Shown in pieces: positions 24,644 to 33,813 of a stretch of DNA of 64,000 nt. The stretch is from positions 1 through 64,000 of the forward strand of contig DAOUMN010000079.1 in the NCBI GenBank assembly GCA_034411135.1. The letters run 5' to 3'. How positions within the stretch are numbered: position 1 is the stretch's first letter; each line of letters opens with the position of its first letter. Both the position numbers and the translations under genes were made by a program. Source of the DNA: Bellilinea sp034411135 (GTDB taxonomy: Bacteria; Chloroflexota; Anaerolineae; Anaerolineales; Anaerolineaceae). The notes below the pieces were generated by a model. The model did no database searches and was not told where the DNA came from. It worked only from the letters and a program-made list of their open reading frames with translations.

Positions 24644-25986
24644 CCCGCCTGAACCTGGCTGGATTGTCCCGCCCCGGTAATGCGCCCCTGCATCGACCAT
24701 GGTCCTGTCCAGGTGATTTGCACCGGCAGGACTTCGCCGCGCAGGTTGCGTTCGCTTTCGACAAAAACCAGTTTATTGGTCGGCGTGCGCCCTTTCCAGC
24801 GCCCGCGCACTTGTTCCTCGAACAGCACCTCCACCGTGTGGTGCAGGTAGGCGGCGTGGATTTCGGCGGCAATTTGCTCCTGAAGTTCTTCCAACAGACG
24901 GAAGCGGCGCCATTTTTCCTCGTCCGGCACATCGTCCGCCATGCGCCGGGCGGAGACGGTGCCGCCGCGGGGCGAATAGCGCGCCAGGTGAGCAACGTCC
25001 AGTTTCAGTTCTGCCAGCAAGTCGTAGGTGTGCTGAAACTGTGCCTCGCTCTCGCCTGGAAAACCGACGATCACGTCGGTGGCAATCGACACGCCGGGGA
25101 TGCGCGCACGAATTTTTTCGACCAGCGCGCGGTATTGGTCGGCAGTGTAGCCACGGCGCATGTTCTCCAGCACCACATCATCGCCAGCCTGCACCGGCAC
25201 TTCGATGTGCGGCATTACCTTGGGCAGTTCTGCCACCGCATCCAGCAGGTCGTCATCCATCCAGTTGGGGTGCGAGGTGAGAAAGCGGATGCGCTGCAGC
25301 CCGTCGATGGCGTGAAGGCGGCGCAGTAAGCCGCTCAGCGTGGGGTAGGCAGGCTCGTCCTTGCCGTAGCGGTCAACGATCTGCCCCAGCAGGGTGATTT
25401 CGCGCACGCCCTGGCTGACCAGCGCACGCGCCTCGGCAAGTATCTCCTCCGGCGGGCGGCTCTTTTCCACCCCGCGCCGGTAGGGAATGATGCAAAAGGT
25501 GCAGGCGTGTGAGCAGCCGTACACCACCGGGATGAAGGCGGATACCAAGCTGCCGCGCTCGGCGGCGGGCAAGGTCAGGTCTTCGTCCTGCAGGGCAAAG
25601 CGCAGCACGGTTTCGGTTTGCTCTTGGTCGCGTCCATCGCGCTGCAACAGGTATTCGACCAGCGGACGCGGATCGGACGGCGGGGAGAACACGTCCACGT
25701 AGGGGAAACGCTCGCTGACCCGCGGATTACCCTTGACGCCGACCAAGCATCCCATCAGGTTGATGACCAGGTCGGGGCGTTGTTTTTTGATTGGGCGCAG
25801 TGAACTCAGCCGCCCGTATGCCTTGTCCTCGGCGGACTGGCGCACTACACAGGTGTTGAGCACGATCACATCGGCTTCCTCGGCGCGCGGTGCGCTGTGA
25901 TAACCGAGATGTTCGAGCGCTGACGCCACACGCTGTGAGTCGGCGACGTTCATCTGACAGCCTTCGGTCCAGATATAGTATTTCAT
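24640..25986 (-). CDS. miaB: tRNA-2-methylthio-N6-dimethylallyladenosine synthase
   Basis: 448 aa radical-SAM methylthiotransferase acting on A37 of tRNA. The N-terminal UPF0004 cluster ligands are Cys10, Cys46 and Cys80; the radical-SAM cluster is Cys158/162/165 (CSHACTFC). A C-terminal TRAM domain (LFEEQVRGRWKGRTPTNKLVFVES) is present. The N-terminal YIWTEGCQMN is MiaB-like rather than RimO or MtaB. No ribosome site stands out before the ATG at 25986; it is first in its string. Confidence 0.9.
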   Translation of the reverse strand: MKYYIWTEGCQMNVADSQRVASALEHLGYHSAPRAEEADVIVLNTCVVRQSAEDKAYGRLSSLRPIKKQRPDLVINLMGCLVGVKGNPRVSERFPYVDVFSPPSDPRPLVEYLLQRDGRDQEQTETVLRFALQDEDLTLPAAERGSLVSAFIPVVYGCSHACTFCIIPYRRGVEKSRPPEEILAEARALVSQGVREITLLGQIVDRYGKDEPAYPTLSGLLRRLHAIDGLQRIRFLTSHPNWMDDDLLDAVAELPKVMPHIEVPVQAGDDVVLENMRRGYTADQYRALVEKIRARIPGVSIATDVIVGFPGESEAQFQHTYDLLAELKLDVAHLARYSPRGGTVSARRMADDVPDEEKWRRFRLLEELQEQIAAEIHAAYLHHTVEVLFEEQVRGRWKGRTPTNKLVFVESERNLRGEVLPVQITWTGPWSMQGRITGAGQSSQVQAG

Positions 25987-26285
25987 GCGCCGAATTATAT
26001 CAAGATTTTTGGGCGCAAATAAGCCTGATTTGGTCTGATTTTGGCGCGCTGCTAACAGCGCACCCTGCGCCTGCTGAAAGATGGGGAAGGTGGTGCATGA
26101 AAGACGTATGGCGCCAGCTCAGGTCGGGTTATAATATACTGGTATTCATTTGTACATACGCCAAATCCCAGCCGCGCCCCTTTCGCCATAATTCAAAGCC
26201 CAATCATCAAGCCGGACAACCAGGGGGAAGTAAACCCATCCGGGTAGGGGACGAACCGGCGCAGCCATCCCCAAAGGGACAAACG
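25987..26285. other. Divergent intergenic region (miaB / acetyltransferase-like gene)
   Basis: A 299-base gap that should carry promoters for miaB (minus) and the gene at 26286 (plus). On the plus strand a TATAAT at 26130-26135, partly overlapping TATACT at 26135-26140, is a likely -10, though no strong -35 pairs with it. The leader would be about 140 bases. Open reading frames here lack family features. Confidence 0.4.
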
Positions 26286-27425
26286 ATGATCGTAGAGCCT
26301 GTAGATTGCTCCAATCCGCGCCAGGTGCGCGTCTTCCTCGACCTTCCGTTTTTCCTTTACAGCGGCGTGCGCCAGTGGGTGCCGCCCATCCGTTCCGACG
26401 AGCGCCAGATGCTCGATCCGCGCCGCCACCCCTACTACCGCCATTCGCAGGCAGCTTTCTTCCTCGTCCGCCCGGCGGGCGGGCACAAACCGGTTGGTCG
26501 GCTGGCAGTGCTCTATCACCAGCCCTACAACCAACATAACAACGAACACACCGCCTTCTTCTATCTATTCGAATCGACCGACCAGCCCGCTGCCGCCAGG
26601 GCGCTGTTCGCCGCTGGGGAGGAATGGGCTGCCCGCCAGGGCGCGCGGCGACTGCTGGGTCCCAGGGGCTTCTCCCCCTTCGATGCCATCGGCTTGCTGA
26701 CTCGCGGCTTCGAATACCGCCCGGCGTTCGGCATCCCTTACAATCCACCGTATTACCCTGCGCTACTGGAAGCCTGCGGTTTTGAGTCAGGTGAGGAAAT
26801 TCTTTCCGGCTACCTGGACGGCAACGCTGCCTTTCCACCCGCCATCCACCAGATTGCCGCGCGGGTGATCGAAAAACGCGGTTACCGCGTGGCACAATTC
26901 CGTTCAAGGGCAGAGCTGCGCCGCATGATCCCACGCCTGAGCGCGATGTACAACCGCGCGATCGTCGATACGCCCGGCAACGCACCGGTCAGCGATGCCG
27001 AGGTGCAAGCCATCCTGCGCCAGGTACTGTTCTTCGCCGACCTGAGTCTGATCAAAATTCTGCTCAAAGACGATCAGCCGGTCGGGTTCCTGCTGGCATA
27101 CCCTGATATTTCCGCGGCGCTGCAGCGCACCCGCGGGCGGCTGCTGCCGTTTGGCTGGCTAGACTGGCTGGTGGAGATGCGCCGCACGCGCTGGTTGAAC
27201 ATCAATGGTGCAGGAATCATGGAGGAACACCGCGGACTGGGCGGCACAGCCATCCTGTTCAGCGAACTACACAAGAGTATTCACGCCCGCGGATTCGAGC
27301 ACATCGAGGTGGTGCAGATTGGCGCGAACAACGAGCGGATGCTGCGCGAACTGCGCTCGCTGGGGATCGATTTTTACAAAAGCCACCGCCTGTACAGCAA
27401 ATCCATTCCCGCTCCGGCGGATTGA
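26286..27425 (+). CDS. GNAT-fold acetyltransferase-like protein
   Basis: 379 aa. It starts MIVEPVDCSNPRQVRVFLDLPFFLY with AAGGG upstream; the frame is open further up but lacks a ribosome site. Features include GRLAVLYHQPYN, ARRLLGPRGFSPFDAIG, FGIPYNPPYYPALLEACGF, and a C-terminal acetyl-CoA-loop-like EEHRGLGGTAILFSELHKSI. It resembles the YghO-like group of large GNAT-related proteins. Substrate and partners are unknown; it is monocistronic. Confidence 0.6.
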   Translation: MIVEPVDCSNPRQVRVFLDLPFFLYSGVRQWVPPIRSDERQMLDPRRHPYYRHSQAAFFLVRPAGGHKPVGRLAVLYHQPYNQHNNEHTAFFYLFESTDQPAAARALFAAGEEWAARQGARRLLGPRGFSPFDAIGLLTRGFEYRPAFGIPYNPPYYPALLEACGFESGEEILSGYLDGNAAFPPAIHQIAARVIEKRGYRVAQFRSRAELRRMIPRLSAMYNRAIVDTPGNAPVSDAEVQAILRQVLFFADLSLIKILLKDDQPVGFLLAYPDISAALQRTRGRLLPFGWLDWLVEMRRTRWLNINGAGIMEEHRGLGGTAILFSELHKSIHARGFEHIEVVQIGANNERMLRELRSLGIDFYKSHRLYSKSIPAPAD

Positions 27426-27426
27426 T

Positions 27427-28215
27427 TCAACCCGGCTTGCGCGCGCGGATGATCAGGAAGTAAGCCACCACCTGGGCGTCCTGAATATTGGGGTGGCGGC
27501 GCACGGTCTCGTCATCGGGACACGGTTCAGCGAACTGCTCAAGCACGAAGCCTAGATCGATCAGCCGGTTGAGCCAGCGGCTAAGCGGGCGGGTGAAGCG
27601 CGGCACCTTGAAGTTGGACAGTCCCTGGCGCGCCTCGGGTGGCGCGGCGCTGAATATCCATTCAGAGATATCGCCTTCCAGGCAGCGAAAGTAGTCACCC
27701 ACTTCATAGGCATAGGTGCGCCCGTTCGTGTCGCGCAGGTTGCGGCGGTGGGGTGTATCGAAGCACGGGTGGGTGATAGAGAATTGAAGGAAACCACCCG
27801 GCTTGAGCACGCGCAGCGCTTCCGCCAGCACGCGGTCGGTTTCGGGAATATCCATGAAGGACATGAAAGCAGTGGCAAAGTCGAAGGTCGCCGCCGGAAA
27901 GGGCAGTTCGACCGCGCTAGCTGCCAGGTAACGGATACCCAGTGGTTGCTGCCGCTCGCTCTCGGTAGCATAACCGAGGAACACACGGGCTATGTCCAAC
28001 GCGCACATCCGTGCACCGCGCGCCGCCAGCAGGCGGGTATTGGCGCCTTCGCCGCAGCCGATATCCAGCCCGCCCAGCCCTTCGACCGGCGGCAGCATTG
28101 CCAAAAAGGTGGGCGTGTTGAGCTGGTCGCGATAGACGTCATACCCGGCGCGCGAAAGGTGCGTCCAGGCGGCGGCGTTTTCGTTCCAATAACGTCCTAC
28201 TTCGTTGTGATCCAT
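27427..28215 (-). CDS. Class I SAM-dependent methyltransferase
   Basis: 262 aa. Motif I is GLDIGCGEGANTRLLAARG, motif II CALDIARVFL, and post-motifs LPFPAATFDFATAFMSFMDIPETDRVLAEALRVLKPGG. It fits the Methyltransf_11/25 group. The substrate is not predictable. The ATG at 28215 has a perfect AAAGGAGG 6 bases upstream, inside the 3' end of the deaminase gene, so the two are co-expressed. Confidence 0.88.
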   Translation of the reverse strand: MDHNEVGRYWNENAAAWTHLSRAGYDVYRDQLNTPTFLAMLPPVEGLGGLDIGCGEGANTRLLAARGARMCALDIARVFLGYATESERQQPLGIRYLAASAVELPFPAATFDFATAFMSFMDIPETDRVLAEALRVLKPGGFLQFSITHPCFDTPHRRNLRDTNGRTYAYEVGDYFRCLEGDISEWIFSAAPPEARQGLSNFKVPRFTRPLSRWLNRLIDLGFVLEQFAEPCPDDETVRRHPNIQDAQVVAYFLIIRARKPG

Positions 28216-28235
28216 ACCCTCCTTTACGCGCCCCG

Positions 28236-28730
28236 TCATCCACCGCCGGTTTGGATGTACGCCAGTGCCTGCGGGTTGTAGCGCGCGAAAACAGCCGCCG
28301 ATTCATCCGCCAACACGCCGCCGGTATAACTGCGAACGTGGCGGCGCACGTAAGGGTTGTGTTCCAGAGTGCGCGCCGATTGGACATTCCGGTCGGGTAG
28401 GGCATAAACGATGTGTGGGATGTCCGCCATGACCGCTGCTCCCAGGCACATCGGGCAGGGTTCAACGGTGGTGAACAGCACCGCGCGGTTGAAGTCGAGC
28501 CACAGCGCTTCGCCGCCTTCGAGAATGGCATTCATCTCCGCGTGGCGCACCTGGCTGCGCAGTTCGTTGTGGCGGGCGCGCCCGCGCGCGATCAGCCTGC
28601 CGTCAATGACAATCACTGCGCCAATGGGCAGCTCGCCCGCCTGTCCGGCAAGCTCCGCCTCGTGCAGGGCAGCACGCATCCAGGTTTGCAGGTCGAGGTG
28701 GGTAATTTCATCCGAAAGGTAACTCAGCAT
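28236..28730 (-). CDS. Nucleoside/tRNA-adenosine deaminase-like protein
   Basis: 164 aa cytidine-deaminase-fold zinc enzyme. The HAE motif (VRHAEMNAIL) and PCPMC motif (TVEPCPMCLGAAVMADIPHIVY) supply the zinc ligands and catalytic Glu. It is close in plan to TadA and guanine deaminases, but the C-terminus (VRSYTGGVLADESAAVFARYNP) is unlike canonical TadA, so a free nucleoside or base may be the substrate. The ATG at 28730 has only a weak ribosome site. Confidence 0.82.
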   Translation of the reverse strand: MLSYLSDEITHLDLQTWMRAALHEAELAGQAGELPIGAVIVIDGRLIARGRARHNELRSQVRHAEMNAILEGGEALWLDFNRAVLFTTVEPCPMCLGAAVMADIPHIVYALPDRNVQSARTLEHNPYVRRHVRSYTGGVLADESAAVFARYNPQALAYIQTGGG

Positions 28731-28751
28731 GCCAACGCCTGCAAGGGGATG

Positions 28752-29048
28752 TCAATTGGCTGGCTGAGCGCTGCGCCGCAGAGTGCGCCAGCACAACCCT
28801 AAAACGAGGGTGTTGAGGGCAAGAAAACCGATGCTGGCAAAGCGGGTAACCACCACAACCTGCCACTCGCCTGCCGCGGTGCTCCAGTCGGGCAGGCTGG
28901 CGGCGGAAATGCTGAACTGCTCCAGCACCGAGCGGCTGACGTAGTCGTTGTGAATGTCGCTCAACGCCAGGTATTCCAGCAGGCTGAGCCCAAACACCAG
29001 CAGACCAGCAATCAGGCTGGACAGGGCAAGCATACGCAACGTTTTCAT
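28752..29048 (-). CDS. Small membrane protein of unknown function
   Basis: 98 aa with an N-terminal transmembrane segment (MLALSSLIAGLLVFGLSLLEYLAL) and a second near the C-terminus (FASIGFLALNTLVLGLCW). The loop between them (about 45 residues) is probably extracytoplasmic. No family recognised. GAGG 8 bases upstream supports the ATG at 29048. It is followed after 21 bases by the deaminase gene and may be co-transcribed. Confidence 0.5.
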   Translation of the reverse strand: MKTLRMLALSSLIAGLLVFGLSLLEYLALSDIHNDYVSRSVLEQFSISAASLPDWSTAAGEWQVVVVTRFASIGFLALNTLVLGLCWRTLRRSAQPAN

Positions 29049-29209
29049 GATTTTATCCTCATGGTGGATTGGAAAAGCGTCGGCTTGGATTGACCGCGGG
29101 TCATTTTACTGAATCTACTTGCGCTTCTGACGGTATTATACGGCAATTGGGCGCAAACGGCGCAACAAGCAACGGCAATGGCGGGGTAAAATCAGGCGTG
29201 GCAAGCGGC

Positions 29210-29761
29210 TCAATCCGCCGCACCGGACAGCCGCCAGGTAGCCAGCTCGACCACCGGGCGAAATTCAATCACGCCAATTGACTCAAAACGCCCCTCAACC
29301 GGCTGAAAGATCCGCCGGGTAAAGTCCAGCGCGGCGGCAAAGCGCTCGGCGGGGATGTTGACTTCGATCGTGCAATGCGGCACCCACTGCCCGGGCAGGT
29401 AATAAGTCCAGCAGGTCAGGGATGTTTGCGCCAGGCGCTGGTGAAAGCGGTGGTGGCAATCCAGCAGGGTGAACGTGGGCACCGGAGCAAGAAAGATCAC
29501 GTTTTCAGCGGTCGGGAATGTGCCCACCGCGCTCAAGCGGAACTCAAACGGCGCAAGGACAGCCGAGAAGTCGAACACCAGCGGGTTAAGCTGGTCGGGA
29601 TGTGCTTGGTCGAAGACCGCCAGGCTGATATGCGGGCGAAATTCGAGCAGGTCGCGCAACGCGGTGTAGCCCTGCTCAATCAACGCGCGGCGCAAATCCA
29701 GGATGCGCTGCTCGCTTTCGGGGTCGAAATACAGTTCAACCGCGTATCCGCTGGGTTTCAT
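29210..29761 (-). CDS. 2'-5' RNA ligase / cyclic phosphodiesterase-like protein
   Basis: 183 aa, 2H phosphoesterase fold. The two signature motifs are HIS (FRPHISLAVFD) and HCT (VPHCTIEVN), which supply the paired catalytic His. Members open 2',3'-cyclic phosphates or join 2'-5' linkages in RNA. The second of two adjacent ATGs (29761) has AAGGAGG at better spacing (6 bases). Last gene of a methyltransferase-GNAT-ligase string. Confidence 0.82.
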   Translation of the reverse strand: MKPSGYAVELYFDPESEQRILDLRRALIEQGYTALRDLLEFRPHISLAVFDQAHPDQLNPLVFDFSAVLAPFEFRLSAVGTFPTAENVIFLAPVPTFTLLDCHHRFHQRLAQTSLTCWTYYLPGQWVPHCTIEVNIPAERFAAALDFTRRIFQPVEGRFESIGVIEFRPVVELATWRLSGAAD

Positions 29762-29809
29762 CATGTGCCTCCTTGGGTGGCGCGCCAGTGAACGACGCAA
29801 CCGGTGCAA

Positions 29810-30364
29810 TTATCCGATGGCGGTCCGATCGATGCGAAAAGACAGACCGCCAGGGTCTTCGGCAAACCGGCGCATACCTGCCTTCAGCAGCACCTGCTGC
29901 GAAGCCACGTTATCATGCCGCACCTGGCAGGCGGTCACTGCGCGGCAGGCGGGCTGTTGGAACGCCCAGTCAATCAGCGCCCGGACGGCTTCGCCCATAT
30001 AGCCGTGCCCTTGCTGTGACTCAGCCATGCCATAACCGATCTCGACCGCGCCGTCTGCGTCCGGCACGCCTTTGAAGCCCGCCAGCCCGATGCCGAGCGG
30101 CAGATGAGTAAGGATGATCAGCCAGTAAGTGAACCAGGGTTGCGCCTTGACAGGCGCAGCCGCCATTTTTTCCAGCTTTATGCCAATTGCGCGCCGCGCC
30201 GGAGGGGTGATCAGCTGTGCTACCAGCGGCAGGTCGAGCCGGGCTTCCAGCACGGCGGGCTGTTCGATCAGTTCGCGCAGCGCGCCCGGGCCGAGCGCCG
30301 CCAGCCTCAGGCGCGGGGTGATCAGGGTATGCAGGAAGGCGGGGTCGGGATTGGCTTCGCTCAT
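29810..30364 (-). CDS. GNAT family N-acetyltransferase (RimJ/RimL-like)
   Basis: 184 aa. It starts with the usual LITPRLRLAALGPGAL of the RimJ/RimL group; the acetyl-CoA site is EIGYGMAESQQGHGYMGEAVRALIDWAF, followed by NVASQQVLLKAGMRR. It likely acetylates a protein N-terminus or a small molecule. The ATG overlaps the upstream methyltransferase stop (ATGA). Confidence 0.88.
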   Translation of the reverse strand: MSEANPDPAFLHTLITPRLRLAALGPGALRELIEQPAVLEARLDLPLVAQLITPPARRAIGIKLEKMAAAPVKAQPWFTYWLIILTHLPLGIGLAGFKGVPDADGAVEIGYGMAESQQGHGYMGEAVRALIDWAFQQPACRAVTACQVRHDNVASQQVLLKAGMRRFAEDPGGLSFRIDRTAIG

Positions 30365-31161
30365 CCGCCGCCGCCTTGGTCAAGCGTTTTCCAGTACTTG
30401 CGTTTCCACCCGTCGCCGGGCTGCTCAAAGCGCGACCAGTGGCAGCCCTGCGCGCTTAGGAAGGCGTGAATAGCATTGTCGGCATCGTTGTTGCCCGGGC
30501 AGAGGATGATCATTCCGCCGCGGCGGGTGACACGGGTCAGTTCCTCCCATTCCGCTGAGAGGTCGTTGCCGAAAACGTGCCCGCCGATGGTCAGGTCGGC
30601 AAAACCAGCAGGAAAGGGAATGGCGGTAATCAGCCCATCCAGCGCATAAACGTTATCCAGCCCGCGCTGGCGGGCTTTGCGGTGGATAGTTTCGCGCAGG
30701 TTGGCAACCGGTTCAACGCAAAACACCACCCGGCACAGCGGGGCGACACTCAGCGCCAGCCGTCCGGTGCCCGCGCCGATATCTAGCACCGTCCTGTCGG
30801 TGAAATCCGCCAGGCTGGTCAGTTCGCGCGAATCCCAGCCGAGGAATGGCTGGCGGTCGTACAGGTCGGGGTCAATGGCGTATACCAGCAGGTCTTCCAG
30901 CCTTTGCAGGATGGCAACCTCCGCGGCGCGCACCGCTGCGCCGTCGGCGGCAAGCAGCGGCTGCGCCATCACCTTGTCCAGCCAGGGGTTGAGTTCGGGG
31001 CATTTGTGGCGCAGGTACCACTCCACCACCGGGTTGGCGCGCAGGGCAAGCGCCAGTTCGACGGGCGGCAGCCAGCCAGGCAGCCAGCTGAGCTGGACCT
31101 TTTCGAGCAGCAGCAGGTTGTTGAACGATAATGTGGTGACATCCATCCAGTTGAGCGACAA
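30361..31161 (-). CDS. Class I SAM-dependent methyltransferase
   Basis: 266 aa. Residues about 115-130 hold motif I (TVLDIGAGTGRLALSVAP), followed by VFCVEPVANLRE, GLITAIPFPAGFADLTIGGHVFG and RVTRRGGMIILCPGNND. The helical N-terminus with ELALALRANPVVEWYLRHKCPE is not recognised. I use the TTG at 31161, with GGAG 8 bases upstream; the ATG at 31146 is the alternative, and the frame is open to 31317. A TACAAT -10 near 31192-31197 would give a short leader. Confidence 0.8.
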   Translation of the reverse strand: MSLNWMDVTTLSFNNLLLLEKVQLSWLPGWLPPVELALALRANPVVEWYLRHKCPELNPWLDKVMAQPLLAADGAAVRAAEVAILQRLEDLLVYAIDPDLYDRQPFLGWDSRELTSLADFTDRTVLDIGAGTGRLALSVAPLCRVVFCVEPVANLRETIHRKARQRGLDNVYALDGLITAIPFPAGFADLTIGGHVFGNDLSAEWEELTRVTRRGGMIILCPGNNDADNAIHAFLSAQGCHWSRFEQPGDGWKRKYWKTLDQGGGG

Positions 31162-31347
31162 GGGTTCGTCTCCGGTACAAGGTGTGTATGTATTGTAGCC
31201 GCTTTTGGGATATTTTTCCTGCTGCACAGGGGTAGCTCCCTGCCGCAATGCATTTAGTACAGCACAAGCAGGCAATCTTCCGACCGGGGTTTGGTGAGCC
31301 CGCCGCACCATGCCCATGGGTGCAGGATATGCCCCATAAGCCCAATA

Positions 31348-32955
31348 TCAGGCTGCAGAATGGCTGTTCAGCGGCTTGACCATGTACAATTCCCCCATGG
31401 TAAAGCCGCGCTGGTGGTAGTAGTGCCGCGTGCCAACCGCCGCGATGACCGCCATGCGGCGGAAGCCTTGCCGCCGGGCTATCCGCTCCGCTGCGCGGAT
31501 CAGCTGCCTGCCCAGCCCGGCGTGCTGGGCAGCCCCTTCCTGATCCACACCCACCGGCAGCGACTGCCCGTACACATGCACCTCGCGGATCAGCGCCGCG
31601 CCGTCCAGGTCGGGCAGCCCCAGGCTGGGCGCGCCTGTGGCAGGCAGCGACAGGCGCAGGTAGCCAGCGATCTGCCCCTGGGCGGTGCGGAAGTGCAGGA
31701 AATGCTCCTCGGCGTAGGCTGCCGGGTAGATGAAATCCTCCAAATGCAGCGCACTGGCATCCACCCGCTCGCCGCGAACCTCGTGGCAGCGAATGCAGCC
31801 GCAGCGCTGCCCGCGCCGCTCCAGCTCCGCCAGCACATCCATGCGCAGGCTGGTGCGGCGGTTGCCCTCCACCACGTGGGTAGAGGGAATGTCGCGGATC
31901 ACCCGGTTGACCCGGCAGTAGGGCGGGATGCCCGGCTTGAGATCGGCGATCAGCTCGATCAACTCGGCGGTGGTGTAGGGGTGGTATTCGCCGCGCTGCC
32001 AGTAAGCGTACAGCTCGGTATTTTCCAGCAGCTGGCAGGGGTAAATTTTGATTTCATCCGGGCAGTAGCCCTGCCACAGCCGGGTGAAGTCTGCCCGGTC
32101 GCTGGCAGGAGTCGCACCGAGCAGGTTGGGCATCCAGTGCAGCACCACCTTGAAGCCTGCCGCGCGCAGCAGCACAGTGGCGCGCAACGTATCCACGGCG
32201 GTGTGTCCGCGCTGGTTTAGGGCAAGAATGGCATCATCCAGCGATTGCGCCCCCATTTGCACCTTGGTCACCCCCAGGTAGCGCAGCCAGGCAATCTCGC
32301 GCGGGGTGATCTCGTCCGGGCGCGTCTCGATCACCAGCCCAACGTTGCGGCTGGCAGCAGTCTCGTTGGCGCGCTGGGCATCCGCCAGCGTCGGCGTGTC
32401 GAAGCCATTCAGCGCGTCAAAGCAGCGTTTGACGAACCACTCCTGGTAATCGCGCCGGTAGGCGCTCCACGTGCCACCCAGGATGAGCAGCTCGATCTTG
32501 TCGGTCGGGTGACCGTTAGCATGGTAGGAAGCCAGACGGGTCTGCACCTGCAAATACGGGTCAAAATCGTTCTGGAAAGCGCGCGCCGCACCGGGTTCGT
32601 CCGGCAGGTAACTTTTGGGCATGCGCACGTCGGTTGGGCAGAAAATGCACTTACCCGGACAGGGGTATGGTTTGGTCAGCACCGTTACCGTGGTCACGCC
32701 AGAAAGGGTGCGCACCGGCTTCATGCGGATGCGCGCCAACAGGTCATCATCCGCCTGCCAGTCGCCGCTTTCCACCAGGGCGCGGTACGCTGCTATCAAC
32801 ATCGACTTGGACAGGTAGCCGCCATCGGGCAGCGGACGGCGGCGCACAGCTTTGAACACCTCGCCGCCAGCGCGCACCTCCTCAAGGATTGTACGGGCAT
32901 GTTCCATTTTTTCGGGGGTCAACTGGCGTTTTGCCAGCCAGATTTGCTTGTCCAT
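31348..32955 (-). CDS. Elp3-type tRNA uridine(34) modification enzyme (radical SAM/GNAT)
   Basis: 535 aa. The radical-SAM cluster is Cys99, Cys103 and Cys106 (CPGKCIFC), preceded by the Elp3-type KPVRTLSGVTTVTVLTKP; IELLILGGTWSAYRRDYQEWFVK follows, and the C-terminal 140 residues are a GNAT domain (GLGRQLIRAAERIARRQGFRRMAVIAAVGTRHYYHQRGF). In archaea and eukaryotes this enzyme makes 5-carboxymethyl-U34 in tRNA wobble positions. Bacterial copies occur in a limited set of phyla. It works alone here; no other Elongator subunit is seen. Confidence 0.92.
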   Translation of the reverse strand: MDKQIWLAKRQLTPEKMEHARTILEEVRAGGEVFKAVRRRPLPDGGYLSKSMLIAAYRALVESGDWQADDDLLARIRMKPVRTLSGVTTVTVLTKPYPCPGKCIFCPTDVRMPKSYLPDEPGAARAFQNDFDPYLQVQTRLASYHANGHPTDKIELLILGGTWSAYRRDYQEWFVKRCFDALNGFDTPTLADAQRANETAASRNVGLVIETRPDEITPREIAWLRYLGVTKVQMGAQSLDDAILALNQRGHTAVDTLRATVLLRAAGFKVVLHWMPNLLGATPASDRADFTRLWQGYCPDEIKIYPCQLLENTELYAYWQRGEYHPYTTAELIELIADLKPGIPPYCRVNRVIRDIPSTHVVEGNRRTSLRMDVLAELERRGQRCGCIRCHEVRGERVDASALHLEDFIYPAAYAEEHFLHFRTAQGQIAGYLRLSLPATGAPSLGLPDLDGAALIREVHVYGQSLPVGVDQEGAAQHAGLGRQLIRAAERIARRQGFRRMAVIAAVGTRHYYHQRGFTMGELYMVKPLNSHSAA

Positions 32956-33010
32956 GGTGGCTCAATTTGGGGTATGATACCGGTAAGTCAACCTTGTCTA
33001 CAGGGCAGCC

Positions 33011-33766
33011 ATGAAAGCAGAAACGGTCAACGCGTTATTGCAGATCAATGCCCAATTTTACCAGACATTCGGGGCGGCGTTTGCCGCCACCCGCAGGCGC
33101 ATCCAGCCAGGCGTGCGTCGGGTGATCGACAACCTGCCGGTCGGCGGGCGGCTGCTCGACCTGGGCTGCGGGTCGGGTGCGCTGGCGCTTGAACTCGACC
33201 GGCGCTGGCAGACCGGCTCGTACCTGGGGCTGGATTCTTCCCCCGCGCTGCTGGCGGAGGCGCGCATGGCACTGCGGAATGCTCCGCCCGGCGGGGTGGA
33301 CATTCGCTTTGCCCGCGCCGACCTGGCTGACCCGGCATGGGTCGAACAGGCGGCTGCTTTCCCGTTCGATGTCGCCCTGGCATTCGCCGTGCTGCATCAC
33401 CTGCCTTCCGGTGACATGCGACGCCGGGTGCTGGGGGAAGTGCACCAATTGCTGCCCCCGGGAGGGGTGTTTATCCACTCTGAGTGGCAGTTTCAGCACT
33501 CAGCCCGTTGGCGAGCACGCATCCAGCCGTGGCAGCGCGCCGGAATCGATCCAGCGGAAGTGGAGCCGGGCGATACGCTGCTCGACTGGCGCCACGCGCT
33601 TCCGGGGCAGGCGGAGCAGGTCGGGCTGCGTTACGTCCACCTGTTTTCGCTGGAGGAATTGAGCAACCTGGCGCAGGAAAGCGGGTTTATGATCGTCGAG
33701 ACGTTCGAATCGGACGGTGAAGGCGGACGACTGAGTCTGTATCAGGTGTGGCGAAAACCCATATAA
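33011..33766 (+). CDS. Class I SAM-dependent methyltransferase
   Basis: 251 aa. Motif I reads GGRLLDLGCGSGALALELDRRW; then YLGLDSSPALLAEAR, DVALAFAVLHHLPSGDMRRRVLGEVHQLLPPGG and FIHSEWQF. The N-terminal helix contains NAQFYQTFGAAFAATRR. It looks like a small-molecule or tRNA methyltransferase (TrmB/Trm9-like fold in general terms); the substrate is unknown. Divergent from elp3 with a 55-base gap, so the two may share a control region. Confidence 0.85.
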   Translation: MKAETVNALLQINAQFYQTFGAAFAATRRRIQPGVRRVIDNLPVGGRLLDLGCGSGALALELDRRWQTGSYLGLDSSPALLAEARMALRNAPPGGVDIRFARADLADPAWVEQAAAFPFDVALAFAVLHHLPSGDMRRRVLGEVHQLLPPGGVFIHSEWQFQHSARWRARIQPWQRAGIDPAEVEPGDTLLDWRHALPGQAEQVGLRYVHLFSLEELSNLAQESGFMIVETFESDGEGGRLSLYQVWRKPI

Positions 33767-33776
33767 AAATTGCCTC

Positions 33777-33807
33777 TTGACTTTAACGTAACGTCACAGT
33801 TTATACT
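33777..33807 (+). promoter_or_regulatory. MerR-type promoter with 19-base spacer and dyad operator
   Basis: TTGACT (33777-33782) and TATACT (33802-33807) are separated by 19 bases, the long spacer typical of promoters activated by MerR regulators. Centred in it is a dyad TGACnTTA...TAAnGTCA (33778-33796) where a MerR dimer would bind. Transcription should start at or next to the A of the ATG at 33814, giving a leaderless or nearly leaderless mRNA. Confidence 0.75.
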
Positions 33808-33813
33808 GACACT

